A DNA stretch of 64,000 bases from Acanthochlamys bracteata (Eukaryota > Streptophyta > Magnoliopsida > Pandanales > Velloziaceae): contig CM034144.1 of assembly GCA_019914995.1 (NCBI GenBank), forward strand, positions 1,746,001-1,810,000, given 5' to 3'. Shown here in pieces: positions 13,252 through 27,027 of this stretch. Numbering within the stretch: the first letter of the stretch is position 1; each line of letters starts with the position of its first letter. A program made the translations under genes and the position numbers. Below the pieces are notes generated by a model. It ran no database searches and was not told where the DNA came from. It saw only the letters and a list, made by a program, of their open reading frames with translations.

Positions 13252-15266
13252 ACTCGTTGGTGTCAGTTTCACTGATATACAACCAAACAGCCTTTCATAA
13301 GGAGCAATGCTTTTTTTTCTGCTGCTCTTTGTCCAAGGTGCCTTGCTTTTGATTGTGAAAGGTAATATTTTCAGTGTTGCTACTATCTTATGTTGGTAGC
13401 GTTGTTTTTTATTTCCTCTACTCCGCGTCTGATGTGCATCATCGTACTAGCATCATAAAATTGGTTTTCATGAATTCAAATCTCAACAAGTATGGCAATA
13501 CTACGAGCTACGTTCTCTGACTTGGGGTTTCTGCATTCTAGTCTACTAGGTAAGATGATGCTCTTAAAATGCAAATGTTTCTGTTACCAAAAGCAAAAGC
13601 ATCTTTAGTCTCATAAGAGGTGGATACAACTAAATAGAGCATACGCTGATAAAAAAGCATTTGCTCAGTAGCAGATACGGAGTTGTTTATTCGCACCACA
13701 AAAATCATATTTAGTTAGAGCAGCTTTCCTATGGAGATTATGAGCCAGATCTTGTTTTTTATTTTCTTTCAGTTTCAGACCCTACTATGTGCTTTTTCTC
13801 TCCGCTGAGATAACCCTTAGACAAAAGTCACAATGTCTCCTTGCAGGTGCCTTGGTGTTATGCTGTACTGCATCTAATCCTATGCCAAGAAGGGACAAAA
13901 GCCAAGAAGTTGCATTTTGCCCTTTCAACAATTTCCTACTTCTGTTTGCCCAAGTTTGTTCTATACCTTCCTTTTGCTATTTGAGAGCTGAATATGTGAA
14001 ATGTAGATTGTTGAATGTTTCATATGGCATTTCACCTCCAAACTTCAGTTCATGTGAAAGTTTGGTGTTCCACAATGTACATTACGACTTGTTGTATGAT
14101 GTATTGTAGTTGTATTTGTGATTGTATTGAAATCGTATACGAATGAAAATATATACTCTATTCAGCAGCCCCATCTTTCCTTCTTCTTTACTAAGCTTTC
14201 TGACTTAGGAATTTCTTTTCGTTTCTAATGTAGCCAAGTTTACTCTGCAGTCACTCGATTATTTTGTTGATCTAGTGAAACGCATGATGGGTCGTTGATT
14301 AGAATTTGTTCTTTGCTTTTGCTTTGCTTGCTGATAGTAGAACCCGTTTTTGTTTGGAAACATTGATTACATTAATTTGAGTTTAGAAGATAAGATTAGA
14401 AAATTATTGAAGGATTTGGGATATAAATACCTAATATAGCAAATAAGTAAATTTAAGCCAGGGTCTGAATGAACTCTATCTTATCAAAGAAGTGGTTCAC
14501 AAACTCATTTAGTTTTGATTGTGTTCATTTACGTTCGGAAGTAAATTTTTTACCAGAAGTCACTTTCGAATTTAACTCTTTTTATTATTTTACAATAATT
14601 TAGTTTTTATACTTATTTGTTTTTTTTTTTTTTTGAAAGCTGTATTATGATTTGGAGACGTATGATATTAACATTACAGCGAATAAGATATCTATAAATG
14701 CAACTTGTCAGTCAGAGATAAATAGGTGTATCAATTCTTTCCGAACTCATTTTTCCTTTCTATCATAAATTTACTTTCAAATTTAATTCCAATACAACAA
14801 ACTCAAAATATCATATTTAGACGCACTTCCAAATATATTAAATACAAAACTTTAACTCATTTTTTTCAAATCCAGTTTTCAAAAAATTATTTTCTAAAAA
14901 CTCAGTTCTTAAGAACGCACCGCCAAGCGAGCCCAAAAGTAAAGAAAAACACGAATGTTTGCCAAAAAAAGTTTCCACTATGTATAAAACCGAGGGCATG
15001 AGAACTTCTAGTGTACAAGAAAGAGGGTTACCAAAGTCTCCACTTTCAAGAAAAAAGAAGAAGGAAGGCTTCATAAATTACAAGTATTATTATTATCAAG
15101 AGCATTTTCTTGAAATAGCAGCTGGAGTTACTTAGCTCTAATCTACCAGGAAAAACCAACTAAGGTATGGAGAATATAGACCTATATAGCTTCTTTAAGA
15201 TTAGACCTATATTCTCTGGCTTGGAGTCCAGCTTGTGCAACCCTTAAACACAACTTTGTGCTCCTT
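13252..15266. other. Intergenic between convergent PHOX and CCB4 genes
   Basis: Should contain the 3' UTR of PHOX (start of the stretch) and of CCB4 (end of the stretch). Short open frames at 13789-14109 and 14726-15001 show no recognisable motif, and I do not call them genes. Poly-T and AT-rich tracts lie at about 14570-14640. Confidence 0.5.
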
Positions 15267-18200
15267 TTAAGATTTCGACAATGTTGCAACCAGCTTGTCA
15301 GCAATAAAGGAAATCCATGCCTGCCACGAGAAGGCAAATCAGTTGCTAAGTTAACAAAATTTTATTTGCATATTCCAATATACTGGCTAGCATGTGAAAT
15401 CCGTTTGGAAACCATACAAAAGTGGAATCATAGTGAAGTAACATCACGGAGATAGAAATAATTATGTTTTAATTTTGATATATGCATTTATACTTCCATG
15501 CGTGTATGTATTGCCTCCCATTCGGGTATGTAAAAGTAACGTAATAATGCTTAAGATATTGCAAGATGCCTGAACCGTATAGACTACTTATAGATACCAA
15601 AATTTTTCAGTACATTTTTATGCACTTTATTGTACTATCTTTGCCAGCACCCAGGCAGCAATCTTTGTAAAATGTCGTAGGATATCTGTCAAACTAGGTA
15701 AACACTGTACGCATAGTTTGGAACAAATCTATAATGTCTACACTACCAGAAGGTAATGATTTGGCAGGCTATCTCAGATGATGAGAGGGGGAAAAGAAAA
15801 TTCAGATTTTGAAATAAAGATATAACCATTTGCCACATACAGATACCTGATCAAGACTTGTGAATCCCCTAATAGTATCTCCACCAATTATCGCTACACC
15901 ACTATCCCCAAGTGGCTGCAAAATAACTGCCTGGGAATGCATATTATAAACCACTGTAAAAATATTCACCTTGAGAAATAAGGCTAGTTTTCATGCAATC
16001 TTCCCAACTAGAGAAAAATAATGGTTCGGAAATTATATGAAAATGTGATTGAATGTTTGGATGAATAAACTAAAATTGCAACTCTTATGGCTAGCTAGCC
16101 TAGCTTCCTATACCAACAAATAATGTACATTGATCGAATCATCTGACATAACATAAAAAAGACCTAGAGCATTGTGGCTAAAGGTAGGTGAGAACTAAGA
16201 TTGCATTGACTGAATGTTAAACATGGAAAAGCTTGATCCTTTCATGATCGTACTGAACATCTGAACAAATGCACATGAATTTCATCGCATTCTTAACAGT
16301 ATCAATTTGTGGACTCTTGACTTAATCTAGAACCATCCTCGGTTTTTTACTTCCATCAACTACTTCAATATATTGCTTGAAGTACCGAGAATAGTTTTAA
16401 CTGTAAATTCTAGCATATCCAACAATATTAACCTTTTCTGTTTGTTTATGTACTACATAATGTTGATTGCATATGTCAAAACCAAAGGCTACTTGTGATA
16501 ACATGGACAATCAATAAAATGTAATATTCGCAATACTAATGCAATTAAATACAGAATAAGACATCTACATTTTTCAGTAGTTGTAGTAGATATACCTGTG
16601 TGTTCGCAGGTAGAAATGGAAGTTCAGACTTTCCAGGATAAAGAGAAAGGTTAGCCAAGTAGCTTTCTGGCAAATGAATTAGCTATTTCAGGTGTTGGAA
16701 AGAATTAGAAGCAAAACTTTCAACTCAATAATATAGAAGACATAGGCTAGTAGCTGATATACGTTTTCCAGAATCCTTGACACTCTGAAAGAGTTGACCT
16801 TGGGTAAATTTTTCCACTTCCACATCCATTGCCTCGCTGCTCTCGGATGGTGATGGAGCTGCAACTCCAATTTGAAGAAGACAGCTGTTCTTATACACTA
16901 CAACTAAAGATCTACAGCATGTCACAGAAGAAATAGTTTCCCATGCCCTGTCCGTAAAATCAATAAGCCAAAAGAAAGTTGCTTATAGATCAAATATCAA
17001 AGACACAACACACACAAGTGAAAGCAGAAATTTTGATATACACTTCATCAGTTTTCATCAAGAAACTTAACAGACAATATGCTGCATTGGAAAAAAAAAA
17101 GGATTTATTTGTTTATTAAGAAACACCTAACATGAAGGCCTTGGTAAATTAAGGTCTGTTAACAAAAAATTTCACTCACTCTAAAAACAAAAAAATTCCA
17201 CGTCTGAAGCAGGGTTTACCATAGAAGCTCACAAGCTGCATGGTTTGGGATCTCTGGATTTATTCGCTTGCACTTCATACCTTGAAGAGCCACCTGATCT
17301 CAAGTTCATGACTTTCAAAAGTAGCAAGGATGAGCAGTAGATAAGTTTACACTACGATCAAATATCAAGAAGTTTATAAATTAAGATTAAGAAGAAGACA
17401 CTTACAGGTGCAATATTTTTAGGTCTGATTGACAGCCACACCAGGCCTGTTAGAATATCGGTTACAGCTAAAGCAAGGGTCAATATGTCTGCTCTTGATT
17501 GAGAACTATATTAGAGTTAATAAGGTTAATTTCATCATCAAAGTGTATTAAAAAAAGCTTTCTAAAGCGTCATATGGATGAAAAAGTGCAGTAACTCATG
17601 TAACTACAAAATCCTCCTGCCATGCTCCTATGATTAGGACATTGATCATACTCTAATATCAGTTTATAGCAATCAACAGAAGAAAAATCTTTGCAATTTA
17701 AATTTATTTTAACAAGATAATTATCAATATAATCAATCAGGAGGATTGTGTTCATAATCTGTTTCTTCTTGTATACATCCCCATAAATCTAAAGAAAGCT
17801 GGTTTTCCTTGGAAAGATACCGTCTTTTATGAGATTGGGAAATAAATTTGAAATTTACTTCTCTTATAGGTAAAAGCATGCATGTTTTTGCTATTCTGAA
17901 ATTGATTACAGAAACTTCAAGAAATAAAAACCATTCTTCATTCTTCAAAAAGTTGGTATTTTCATAATTAATTTATAGTGGTTTCGTTTATGTTCAGAGG
18001 ATGGAAGAAGGTTATCCCACTGTAACGTGGATGAAAATGAATGTCATTAAGATGACAATTAGGTAGAATATCAAGAGTTAACATGGCATTAAGTAGCCAT
18101 CAAGAATTGCCTTGAGTTGGCATTTGAAGAGTTGTTCTCTTAGTTTACTCTGTGGAGGTTTATGAAAATCAGGAATTCTTGATCATTCAGATAGAGAAAA

Positions 18201-18858
18201 GCACATCTTGAAAATATAGATATTCTTCCGAGCACTAAATATAGATATTCTTGAACACATTGGAGAAAATGTGTTCAAGAACTGTGTTTCATCTTGTACT
18301 ACATATACTAATAATAATAATAATAATTTTCTAAATCCGCGATTTCTATAAAAGAACACAATTGTTTATGATAACAAAGAAATAAATCTAAAGACAAAGA
18401 ACCATCTTTACTTCACTTGTGCAGTATCTAACCCAGTACTAAAACTCAAACAGACAAACATCAACAACAATTGAAAAAAAGAAAAAAGAAGGAAATCGAA
18501 TGGATACCTGGAGGCATCAGCAACAGCAGCGATGCCAGAGAGAGCGCGATTAAGTAAAACAGCGAGCAGAGAAATACCACCGGCATATATTGGCAAACCT
18601 CGAACTAGGGCATCATTGTTGGTAACCCATTCTCTTATCCTATTCCTCTTCGGCTTCGGCCCTCTATAGTAGTTCACTTTGATTGCCCCCTGCTTCATAT
18701 TACATTACATTGACCACCATCATCAATCATGAAAAGACAGGAATTCAAAGCGAGAGACTTACCTGAATAGAGATAGAAGAAGGTTGTTTGTGAAAAATGA
18801 ATGAAGAAGAATAAGAAGAATGGAGAGGGAAGGAATGGAGAAAGCTGCAAGCTTCCAT
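15267..18858 (-). CDS. CCB4: CCB4, cofactor assembly of complex C subunit B (chloroplast)
   Basis: CCB proteins attach the covalently bound haem ci to cytochrome b6 in the thylakoid b6f complex (system IV). Eight exons in reading order: 18763-18858, 18508-18689, 17406-17505, 17220-17293, 16763-16947, 16596-16666, 15847-15930, 15267-15320. All junctions are GT..AG and the phase is unbroken, giving 281 residues. The first exon encodes a Ser-rich transit-like peptide starting MEACSFLHSFPLHSSYSSSF. Family landmarks follow: VNYYRGPKPKRNRIREWV, LPIYAGGISLLAVLLNRAL (membrane segment), LTLALAVTDILTGLVWLSI (second membrane segment), YLANLSLYPGKSELPFLP, then AVILQPLGDSGVAIIGGDT and GFTSLDQAWIS. It ends soon after ADKLVATLSKS, slightly shorter than the roughly 297 residues I recall for Arabidopsis. 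The ATG at 18858 is the one that produces the transit peptide. Identification rests on recalled family sequence. Confidence 0.93.
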
Positions 18859-21800
18859 GGCTGGGTTTCTGCTTCTGCTTGGATTGCGTATGTGTGCTGA
18901 TAAATTAGATGTGTGTTTTCAGTTGCTGGGCCAGTCGAACAGGAGCAGGCTTCCTGTTGGTTTGATTTAAGGCCCAACTTGAGATTAGGATGATGTCTTA
19001 TTTTCTTGAATTTAATTATTTAAAAGCCATTGTTCTCGAATTGAATTATGTTCTTATGGTTATTAGTTTTTTTTTCAAATTATAGACTTCATACTAACGT
19101 ATACTATTTTTTGTAACAGTATATCAAAATGAAAGTCTTTAAAAAGAACTTTAAGCTGTATTTGCAAATATTAAAGTGATGTTCGCTTATTGAAAATAAG
19201 TTTTTCAAAAAAGAATATATTTTAAAAATTTCTGAAAAATAAGTTATATATTTTTACTTCAAAAAGAAGTAATAAAAATAATTAATAAAAAAATTTCACG
19301 TAAAATTTTTTTGTACTATTGAATTTTTTTAAAAATTTTATAAAATATTCTAAAAATTTTATTAAAAAACGTAACATAAAAAATTAGAAAAAAAAATTCT
19401 CCAAACATGGCGTAAATTAAAGTGACACTTAAATTACTTTTCATTTCTATTTTATTTTGTTTTTATTTCAGATTTGTAATAAATATTTTATAATATTTAT
19501 AAATCTTTTAAAATTAAAATATCAAAAAAGTTTACATTATAAAAGTTACTATTATATATTTAGTTTTATAAAAACAAAATTCATTTTAAAAATTTAAAAT
19601 ATTATTTCATTTAAAAAAATTTACTTTATAAATAATTTTTAAAATCTCAAATGAACGTAAAAAAGTTAATGCAAGCTGGTTCAGAGCGTGTTGGGCGGTC
19701 GCTTTGTGCCAAAAATAGAAAATCCCACTGACGATTTTATACCTTTATTGCCTATCCTAGACCTGGGTGTGTTTTTTAAATCTAAAATTAATTCTGTTTT
19801 GTCACAATAAAATAACTTTCTATATTATTTTCATAATTTCATGCTTATTAATTTATATTTTAAAATTATTGTCCTTAAATGATCATATCCCTAGTCACTC
19901 TCGCATGTTCATAAATGTTAACTTCATATAACTCAATCGACTATAATTAAGCTAACTATATTTAAAATTACTTAACTTCTTATAATCTAGTAGTTCTCTT
20001 ATGTAACGCTTTTACAAATCCAAATAAAGCTAACTCTCTCTTTGAACAAATTTATTACTTCACAAGGAAGTAATTGTTTTTAAATATATATATTTAAATG
20101 ACATTTTAATGTTATTTATAATTAATATTAAAAATAAATTTTAATATTAAATATTTTCTAATCTACAACAATATAGTCCGAATAAGTTTTTTTCCATATA
20201 ACTTACTTCAAATTTAAAAGAGTAGCACAACCAAACATACCTCCTCTCATTTTATAGGCTAATAATAAAGCTACTATCTGCACAAAAGTAGTTGTTCCCA
20301 ATAAATAAAAAAGTCTGTTTTTTCACCTGTGATAACTTTTATTCCAAAAATAAATTCCAATAAATTTTATAGTTCGTTTATATTTAATTTTTGACAAATA
20401 AATATATTCACTTTTAATAATTAGTCTTTGTAACTAATTTTTTACGGATTTTCATTTTAAGAAATAAACGAGCATATAAGCTAAAGACATGTTTGGACGA
20501 ATTTTTTTTTAATTTTTAATTTTATGTTTTTAATAAAGTTTTTAAAATATTTTATAAATTTTTTAAAAAAATTATGAATATAAAAAAAATCTATATCAGA
20601 CAATTTTTAATTACTTATTTTATTATTTTTTGAAATAAAAAATAAAATTTATTTTTCTAAATATATTTAAAAAATTTTTCTTTTTTAAAAAACTTTTTTT
20701 AATAAATATTCTTAAATATCTCCTTAATCACAAGTCACCGAAAGAAAGAGAAGAAGAGTTTGGACCATTTTGGTTCTGATTTTTGTTTGAATTTTTAGCA
20801 AATAAAAACATTAAAATGAAACTGATTATAATTAAATTTTGTTCAGAATTTTAGTCACCAACAAAATGCATGTAATTAAAAATTAAAAGAGAAGTTGCTA
20901 GAGACAATGAGAGTGAGTGGGATTTAAAAGCCATCATTTGATTTTTTTAAATTATTTCTTCTTTTAGTTATTAATGCGTTGTTGTGATCTAGAATAAAAA
21001 ACACAGTACGGAGGTTGTTGGTTTTTCGCTCTCATTCATTTTCTCGTGAAATGAATTTTATATTACTTGAGATTAACGTTCGATGAGATTACCGGGAAAT
21101 GTTTAGAAATGGGAAACGTTAATATGAGCACCCTATCCAAAGAGAATTCTTTTATATAATTTATGTGACATTTTTTTTCTGTTTTTCTTTTGTCTCCACG
21201 TGAAGAAAGAAGCTTTTTTTGTTTCTTTTTCTCCTTTATTAACTTTAAAAAGCAAAACAAAAACTTATTTCGTAACTATTTAGTCATGATATGCATACAA
21301 AATAATACGCCATATAAATCAATAAATTTAGGGATTGTTAGGAAAGCGTTTCGCGAACGCTGATTATTATTTTTTTATTATATATTTTTATAATTATAGA
21401 GAGAATGTATTTAAAAATTTTTAAAATATAAAAAAATCTACGTAGTAAATTTTTTATTATTTTTTTAATTAAAAAAAGTTTATTTTTAAAAATAAATAAA
21501 TAACTTTATATTTTAAAAAATTTCTAGTAATTTTGACACGTTTTAGAGCCCAATTATGTATGTAGCAATTTCTTTTTAGTTTCTCATGAAGATTATCTAA
21601 TAAGCATAATTTTTTGAAATAATTTCACTTCAATTTTTCTTTCTTTATATACTAGTCCGTGATAAAATTAAAGCGCACTAATATATATGTGCAGCATTGT
21701 CACTGAAGTGTGATTAACACTTTCCAGCTCTCTTAGTCAATTTAAAAAAATTTTTAGATTTAATCTTCAATGTTATATATATAGAGTTAGAAATTATAAA

Positions 21801-22269
21801 CGTACTAATTAAATTTTATTCTAATCGGATCAAAAATTTTGATTCGATCTCTTACTTAAACAGTAAATATTGACTTATGTATATAAAAATAAGAGTTTTG
21901 CCGGACACTTCTTATGATTAAAATAATTTTTAAATTTAAATTTTATCATTAAATATAAAAAATTATAAATTAAAATTTTATTTATAAAATTTCATTTCAA
22001 TTAAATTATAAAATAATTTTTATTTAATTATTTAATCAAAATAATATAAATAATATAATATATATTTGAAACTTTCATGTGTATTGTCTCAAATTAAAAA
22101 GTGGAGGTGAGCTTGAGGGAAGTCGTTATCTGTCGTCCACTATCAATCAATAATCAATCACTCGCTTTAAAGTAGACCACTTGAAATTGATCCCTCTCAA
22201 TCCACGAAATTTCCTTCAAATTACGACGAAATATCATTATTGATTCTGAAGCAAGTTTCGTAGCTATAT

Positions 22270-22821
22270 TAGTGGTTGCAAAAATTGACTCGATCCGAGA
22301 TCGATTTGAAAAAATCATATTTTGATCAAATTTTAGACGAGTTTGGATCAATTTCGGATCGATTTAAAAATGATCCGAAAAATTTAAATGATTCGGATCG
22401 AATTCGGATCGACTCAAAAATTACCCCTTTAACTATTTATATAATATATATTATTTAATAATTAGAAAAAAATAGCAAAAAATTTGAATTTAATTTGTAT
22501 ATATATTTTTAATTTATCTTAATTTTAACTATTTTTTATTTAATTTATAAATTTATCAAAATTAATATTTTTTTCTTTTTAAATATATCATAATTAATAA
22601 TTTTGATATATTATTATTAAAATAATATTTATAATTTTGATTTAATAATTTAATTATTAAATGGGTCGATCCGAATTTGATCTGGTTATAAATAGGTTGG
22701 GTTAGAATTGACAATTTTGACCCATATAAATAAATGGGTCGGATTAGGATTAAATATTTTTTACCAGATTATTATATGGGTCGAACCGGAACTGACCAAT
22801 AAATCCATATTGCTACTCCTA
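22270..22821. mobile_element. Non-autonomous hAT element, copy 3, with perfect 8-bp target duplication
   Basis: A 552-bp relative of the elements at 2827 and 7738, beginning TAGTGGTTGCAAAAATT and ending CATATTGCTACTCCTA. It is flanked by identical AGCTATAT (22262-22269 and 22822-22829). The right 170 bp matches copy 1 well (ATGGGTCGATCCGAATTTGATC..., AATAGGTTGGGTTAGAATTG). The left end has repeated GATCGAATTCGGATCGA-type motifs. No coding capacity. Confidence 0.83.
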
Positions 22822-25500
22822 AGCTATATTGGTCTTTCTTTTCTTTACGTGGGTGCGTTTATTTTATTTTTTTAACAAAATTTTTCAATTTTTTATTTAA
22901 TATTTTTTAATATATATTTTATAAGTATTAAAAAAATTTATTTAAAAATTTAGAAAGTGTAGAAAAATTTTATGTAATGAGATCTTTTTATTGCATATTT
23001 TTATTATTTTTTTAGAAAGAAAAAAATAAAGCTCGTTTAAAAAAAAACAAAAGTATTTTCTATTTCACAAAAATTCTATTTCATAAGCAATCCCAAACAC
23101 ATCAATATTCCAAAAAAAAATGGCAACAAATTCCTTTTTTTGCTATTAAAGTATAATACATAAAATTTGTAATAGTAATTAAAATAAATGATATAAATGA
23201 ACTCAAAATCTAAAGAAATAAAATAAAGTTTGGTAATTGGAACATTCTCTGAAAAATATACACGCAAATTAATTATTATTAAATAACTCATTTTTATAAT
23301 TTATTTTGGTAAAAAATAAATAAATATAAATTATTAGAAATAAATTTATAGAACAAAAGTTATGAAAGTAAAAAGAAAAAAAGTTTTTAGAAAGTAATTT
23401 TTGGTGAGAAAAAATTATTTTTAAATCATCTATGGTGAATTAAATAAGTCTCAATTAAAAATAAAATTTCAGACTAAAAATAAGTGATAGTTTGAAAACT
23501 CTATACTAGTTACTATTGACTCAAGTTTGAAGAGCAACTTTAAAAAATGATCCTTGAAAGATTTTCAGCTTTCGAACGGTCAGAAGTACTACGAATATAT
23601 CTTTATATATAAATTAAAAGCTAATATGCAAAATTTTATAAAGTTTGAATGAAGGATTTATCACCTGTGTTTTTGTAAACAGACATGTTTATATATATAA
23701 ACTAAGAAAAGGCTTATTATAGATAAGATTGATCCAGAATATTAACTTTTACTTATATATTTTTAATAATTTTAAATTTATATAACAAAATAAAATTTCA
23801 TTATAAAAAGTTTTAGTAATTCTATTTTATAAAGAATTCAAATATCTCCAATAACAGCTGGCAGTCACGTCCCAACCATGGACTCGGCAAAGCAGTTTCT
23901 AAAATTAATTTTTTATTTTTATTTATATTTAAATATATTTTATAAATATTTAGAAAATTTATTAAAAAATATAAATAATTTAAATAATAATTTTAATTTT
24001 TAAATATAAAAATATTTTATTTCAAAAATCAAATCCAAACGTTTCCTTTTAATATTTATAACAGTAATAGAGAGATGATCATTCTTATCATGTCAATTTC
24101 TGCACTATAATTAAGACCCTGATGATAGATTTTATATAATTAATTAGCTAATAAGTAAGACATTCATAAATCGAACAAATGTGTGTTTTAAATACTCGTA
24201 ATAAATTTTTTAAAATAAAAAATATCAAGTATAGTCTTTTAAAAATAAATTAAAAATAAAATTTAACTTTATATATTTATATTTTAAATTTTAAAATATA
24301 ATTCAAATTTATATTTTAATTATTATTAAAAATAAATTACAAAGAGAATTTAATTTTTATATTTTAATTTTATTTAGAAATCTATGTCCAACTCAAACAG
24401 AAGTGCAGTTTGAAATTTTTTATGTAATATTAAAATATCGTAAATTTACTAAAATATTTTATTTGATAAAACTTAAAATACGTCTTAAATGGAATCTCAC
24501 TTGTTCAAGATGAGAGATAATAAAGGTTATCTGTTACATTAACTAACTAGTTATTATATTAGAAGTTTTAACTTTTTACTGAATTTTTTGATTGATTAGA
24601 AAAAGTAAACAAAGATTTCCATGAATTTATTGCAAGATATATAAAGCTAAATATATACAATATCTGATCAAATCATGTGATAGGGTCCCGCACGTTTATT
24701 CACCACTTATTTAATTATTTTCCATAAAACACATGAAAAAAATAATAAGATCAATTATTTTTAAATTAGCATTTCAAATATAAATAGATGCTCATTTTAA
24801 TTTTTATCAATATAAAACTATTAAGAAAAGAATTACCATTTGAACTAATTTATTGCTTATCTACCTCCAAATTAAGTAGACTATTATTAATTTGAGTATT
24901 TTCTAATCTCATCTATTAATTAAGATTTAGTTTAATTTAGAGTCTTAATGATTTATTTGTTGGTCCACTTTTTCAAAAGTTTATTATGCAGTGAATTATT
25001 TTAATGAAAAGAATATATTAAACGAACATTATAATTTATATCTAAATTGCTAATTAGATTATATATACACTCAAAAAAGTATAATGTATAATTATAATTC
25101 TTAATTTAACAGATGCAAGAAACTTATTCGGAATAATCGGCTTACTCGTATATTCTAATTTATATGTAAATAGCTAATTAAATTATTATTAATATCACTT
25201 TACAAAAGAACCAGTTTATTTATTTATTAATAAATGAATAAAATAATAAGTGTTATTTATGTTTTTTTTATGAATTCAATTCTAATAAATTTCAGTTGAC
25301 AAATTCACCTCTGCTAATAAAACATACATTTATCAGACCCTGCCACAACACGCCATGCAAAAAGAAAACCTCCACTAAAGTTCTCGTTCACCCAAAAAGC
25401 GAACTTTCGTATCGCAATAACTTCCTGAGAAACTCGTCCAATTTATCTCGCTTTCCGTAAACGAGAAGAAGATATTCTCCTTCTGATGTCGCTCTGCACG

Positions 25501-25508
25501 TCACGTGA
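25501..25508. promoter_or_regulatory. Palindromic G-box TCACGTGA upstream of TOPLESS
   Basis: CACGTG core in a perfect 8-bp palindrome, about 0.87 kb upstream of the TATA box. G-boxes bind bHLH and bZIP factors; function here is inferred only. Confidence 0.4.
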
Positions 25509-26275
25509 TAACGACAAGTGGACCCCACATTGTGTAGGGCTATTTTTCTTATTGTATAAACATGTTTTTGAAAAAGAATTACGTAAATGGCACTTTCTGA
25601 AAACTAATTTTCAACCTAATTTCTGCTGAAATCTTTCTTTTAAAAGACTATTTTGCATACACTAAAATAATATTTCTAAAAGATATTTAAACAACACAAA
25701 GGTATTATATTTATAATATCGCAAATACTTGTTTGAAAAAATAAAAATTCAAATAAAAGAGTGATTTTTGCACGATATTATTTTAGACACTCGTGCAAAG
25801 CAATTTCCAAACTCCAAGCAAGTAATGCTTTCAATTTAAAGCAGGTTACAATCGTAGACCATTCCAAGCCTGCAAATCGTGATATAGTGACGTGTCGACG
25901 GAGGATTGGTGCAATCAGTGTGCCATGTTATAAAACCACTCAGCTGATCCTTGCGGAAGTCACGGGAATAATGGAAGAAAATCGTTATGCTGTTGTTGCT
26001 GGCGTCACTCACTCGCCAATACACGATTTGTTTTTACGTATAATTTTTTTTTTGAAAAATAATTATGGAGATGCACTCTTTTGTTGACGGTTGCGATCCA
26101 CAATAACATTTGTAGTACTAGGCTACTAGCGTATGTAATTGAAAAAATAATTATTTTAATTTATTTGTTTGATTCCATTTCTAAACTCCAGATGCTATAC
26201 ATGGAGAAAAATCAGATTCTCTTGCACTAATGCAGACAAAAGGTAGCCGGCCCCTGTTGGTCCCACCTACCCTCA

Positions 26276-26355
26276 CTTATCACGATTCATGCAACAATTG
26301 CTTATCATTGATAACCAGATCACAGGCTCTTATCATATAAGTGCTGGTACTTATC
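26276..26355. promoter_or_regulatory. Cluster of I-box/GATA motifs in the TOPLESS proximal promoter
   Basis: CTTATC (inverse of GATAAG) occurs at 26276, 26301, 26329 and 26350, with a GATAAC at 26310, all within 80 bp directly upstream of the TATA box. GATAAG is the binding core of plant GATA factors. The density is seen directly; the regulatory role is inferred. Confidence 0.45.
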
Positions 26356-26375
26356 GTTCGCTCGCGACTTCAGGT

Positions 26376-26383
26376 TATAAATA
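26376..26383 (+). promoter_or_regulatory. TATA box (TATAAATA) of the TOPLESS gene
   Basis: TATAAATA, followed by a pyrimidine-rich leader about 30-90 bp downstream. A 5' leader intron is likely at 26614-26976 (AAG|GTCAGC ... GATTTAG|GTTAAG), followed by 51 nt to the ATG at 27028. Confidence 0.6.
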
Positions 26384-27027
26384 CTAGTGCCTAGCAGAGT
26401 CCCTGAACCCCTACATCTTTATCTCGTTTGCCTTTTCTCTCTCTACAACTTTTTTTTAATCTCTACTTCTAATTTATTATTGGGATTTGGAGCGAAACCC
26501 GTGCGGGAAGAGAGAAGAAATCAATTGATCGCTGTATGATTTTGAGTCCTTCGGTCGACACCGATCAATCGGTCGGTGAATCGATCAATCGCACGATCTG
26601 TGATAGTTCTAAGGTCAGCTAGCTTTTCCGTGGAATCCCTCAACTTTTTTTCTTTTGATCTTGCGTTTTTGCATTATTTTTTGGGTTTTCTGGGATCTCG
26701 AAATCGGTCTTCTTATTGTTGAAATTGATAAACAAAACCCTAGAGCTAATTTCGATCTCGTGTATTTCGTGCCTGTTTGAGATTTTTTTTTTTCAATTTA
26801 ATTTTTTAACTTTAGTTTATAGTGAGTCTTACGTGATTTGGGTTAACTTAGTGAGCTGAATTGAACTTAAAGTATGGATCTGCTTGTTGTGAACTTTTAG
26901 TAATTTGATTTTTTTTTTTTGTTTTGGGTATCTTAATGGATTTTTTATAAACTTGGTTCTCCTGGTGGTGATTTAGGTTAAGGAGAGGAGATTGAATTTC
27001 TGTTGGTGAATAATCGTCAAGTTGGCA

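Larger units (their letters stand above)
18859..27027. other. 8.2-kb AT-rich intergenic region between divergent CCB4 and TOPLESS
   Basis: No gene is supported. 19000-25400 is extremely AT-rich, with repeated blocks of the style TATAAAATATT..AAAAATTTTATTAAAAA in both orientations (for example about 19180-19400, 20490-20720, 21360-21530, 22860-23040, 23890-24050). A delimitable hAT copy lies at 22270-22821. The last 1.6 kb holds the TOPLESS promoter and 5' leader. A 108-codon open frame at 25761-26087 has no family motif and is not called. Confidence 0.55.

Noticed and set aside
25761-26087. 108-codon open frame upstream of TOPLESS
   Set aside because: No domain, no splice or promoter context and no repeated family motif; likely chance in the promoter region.
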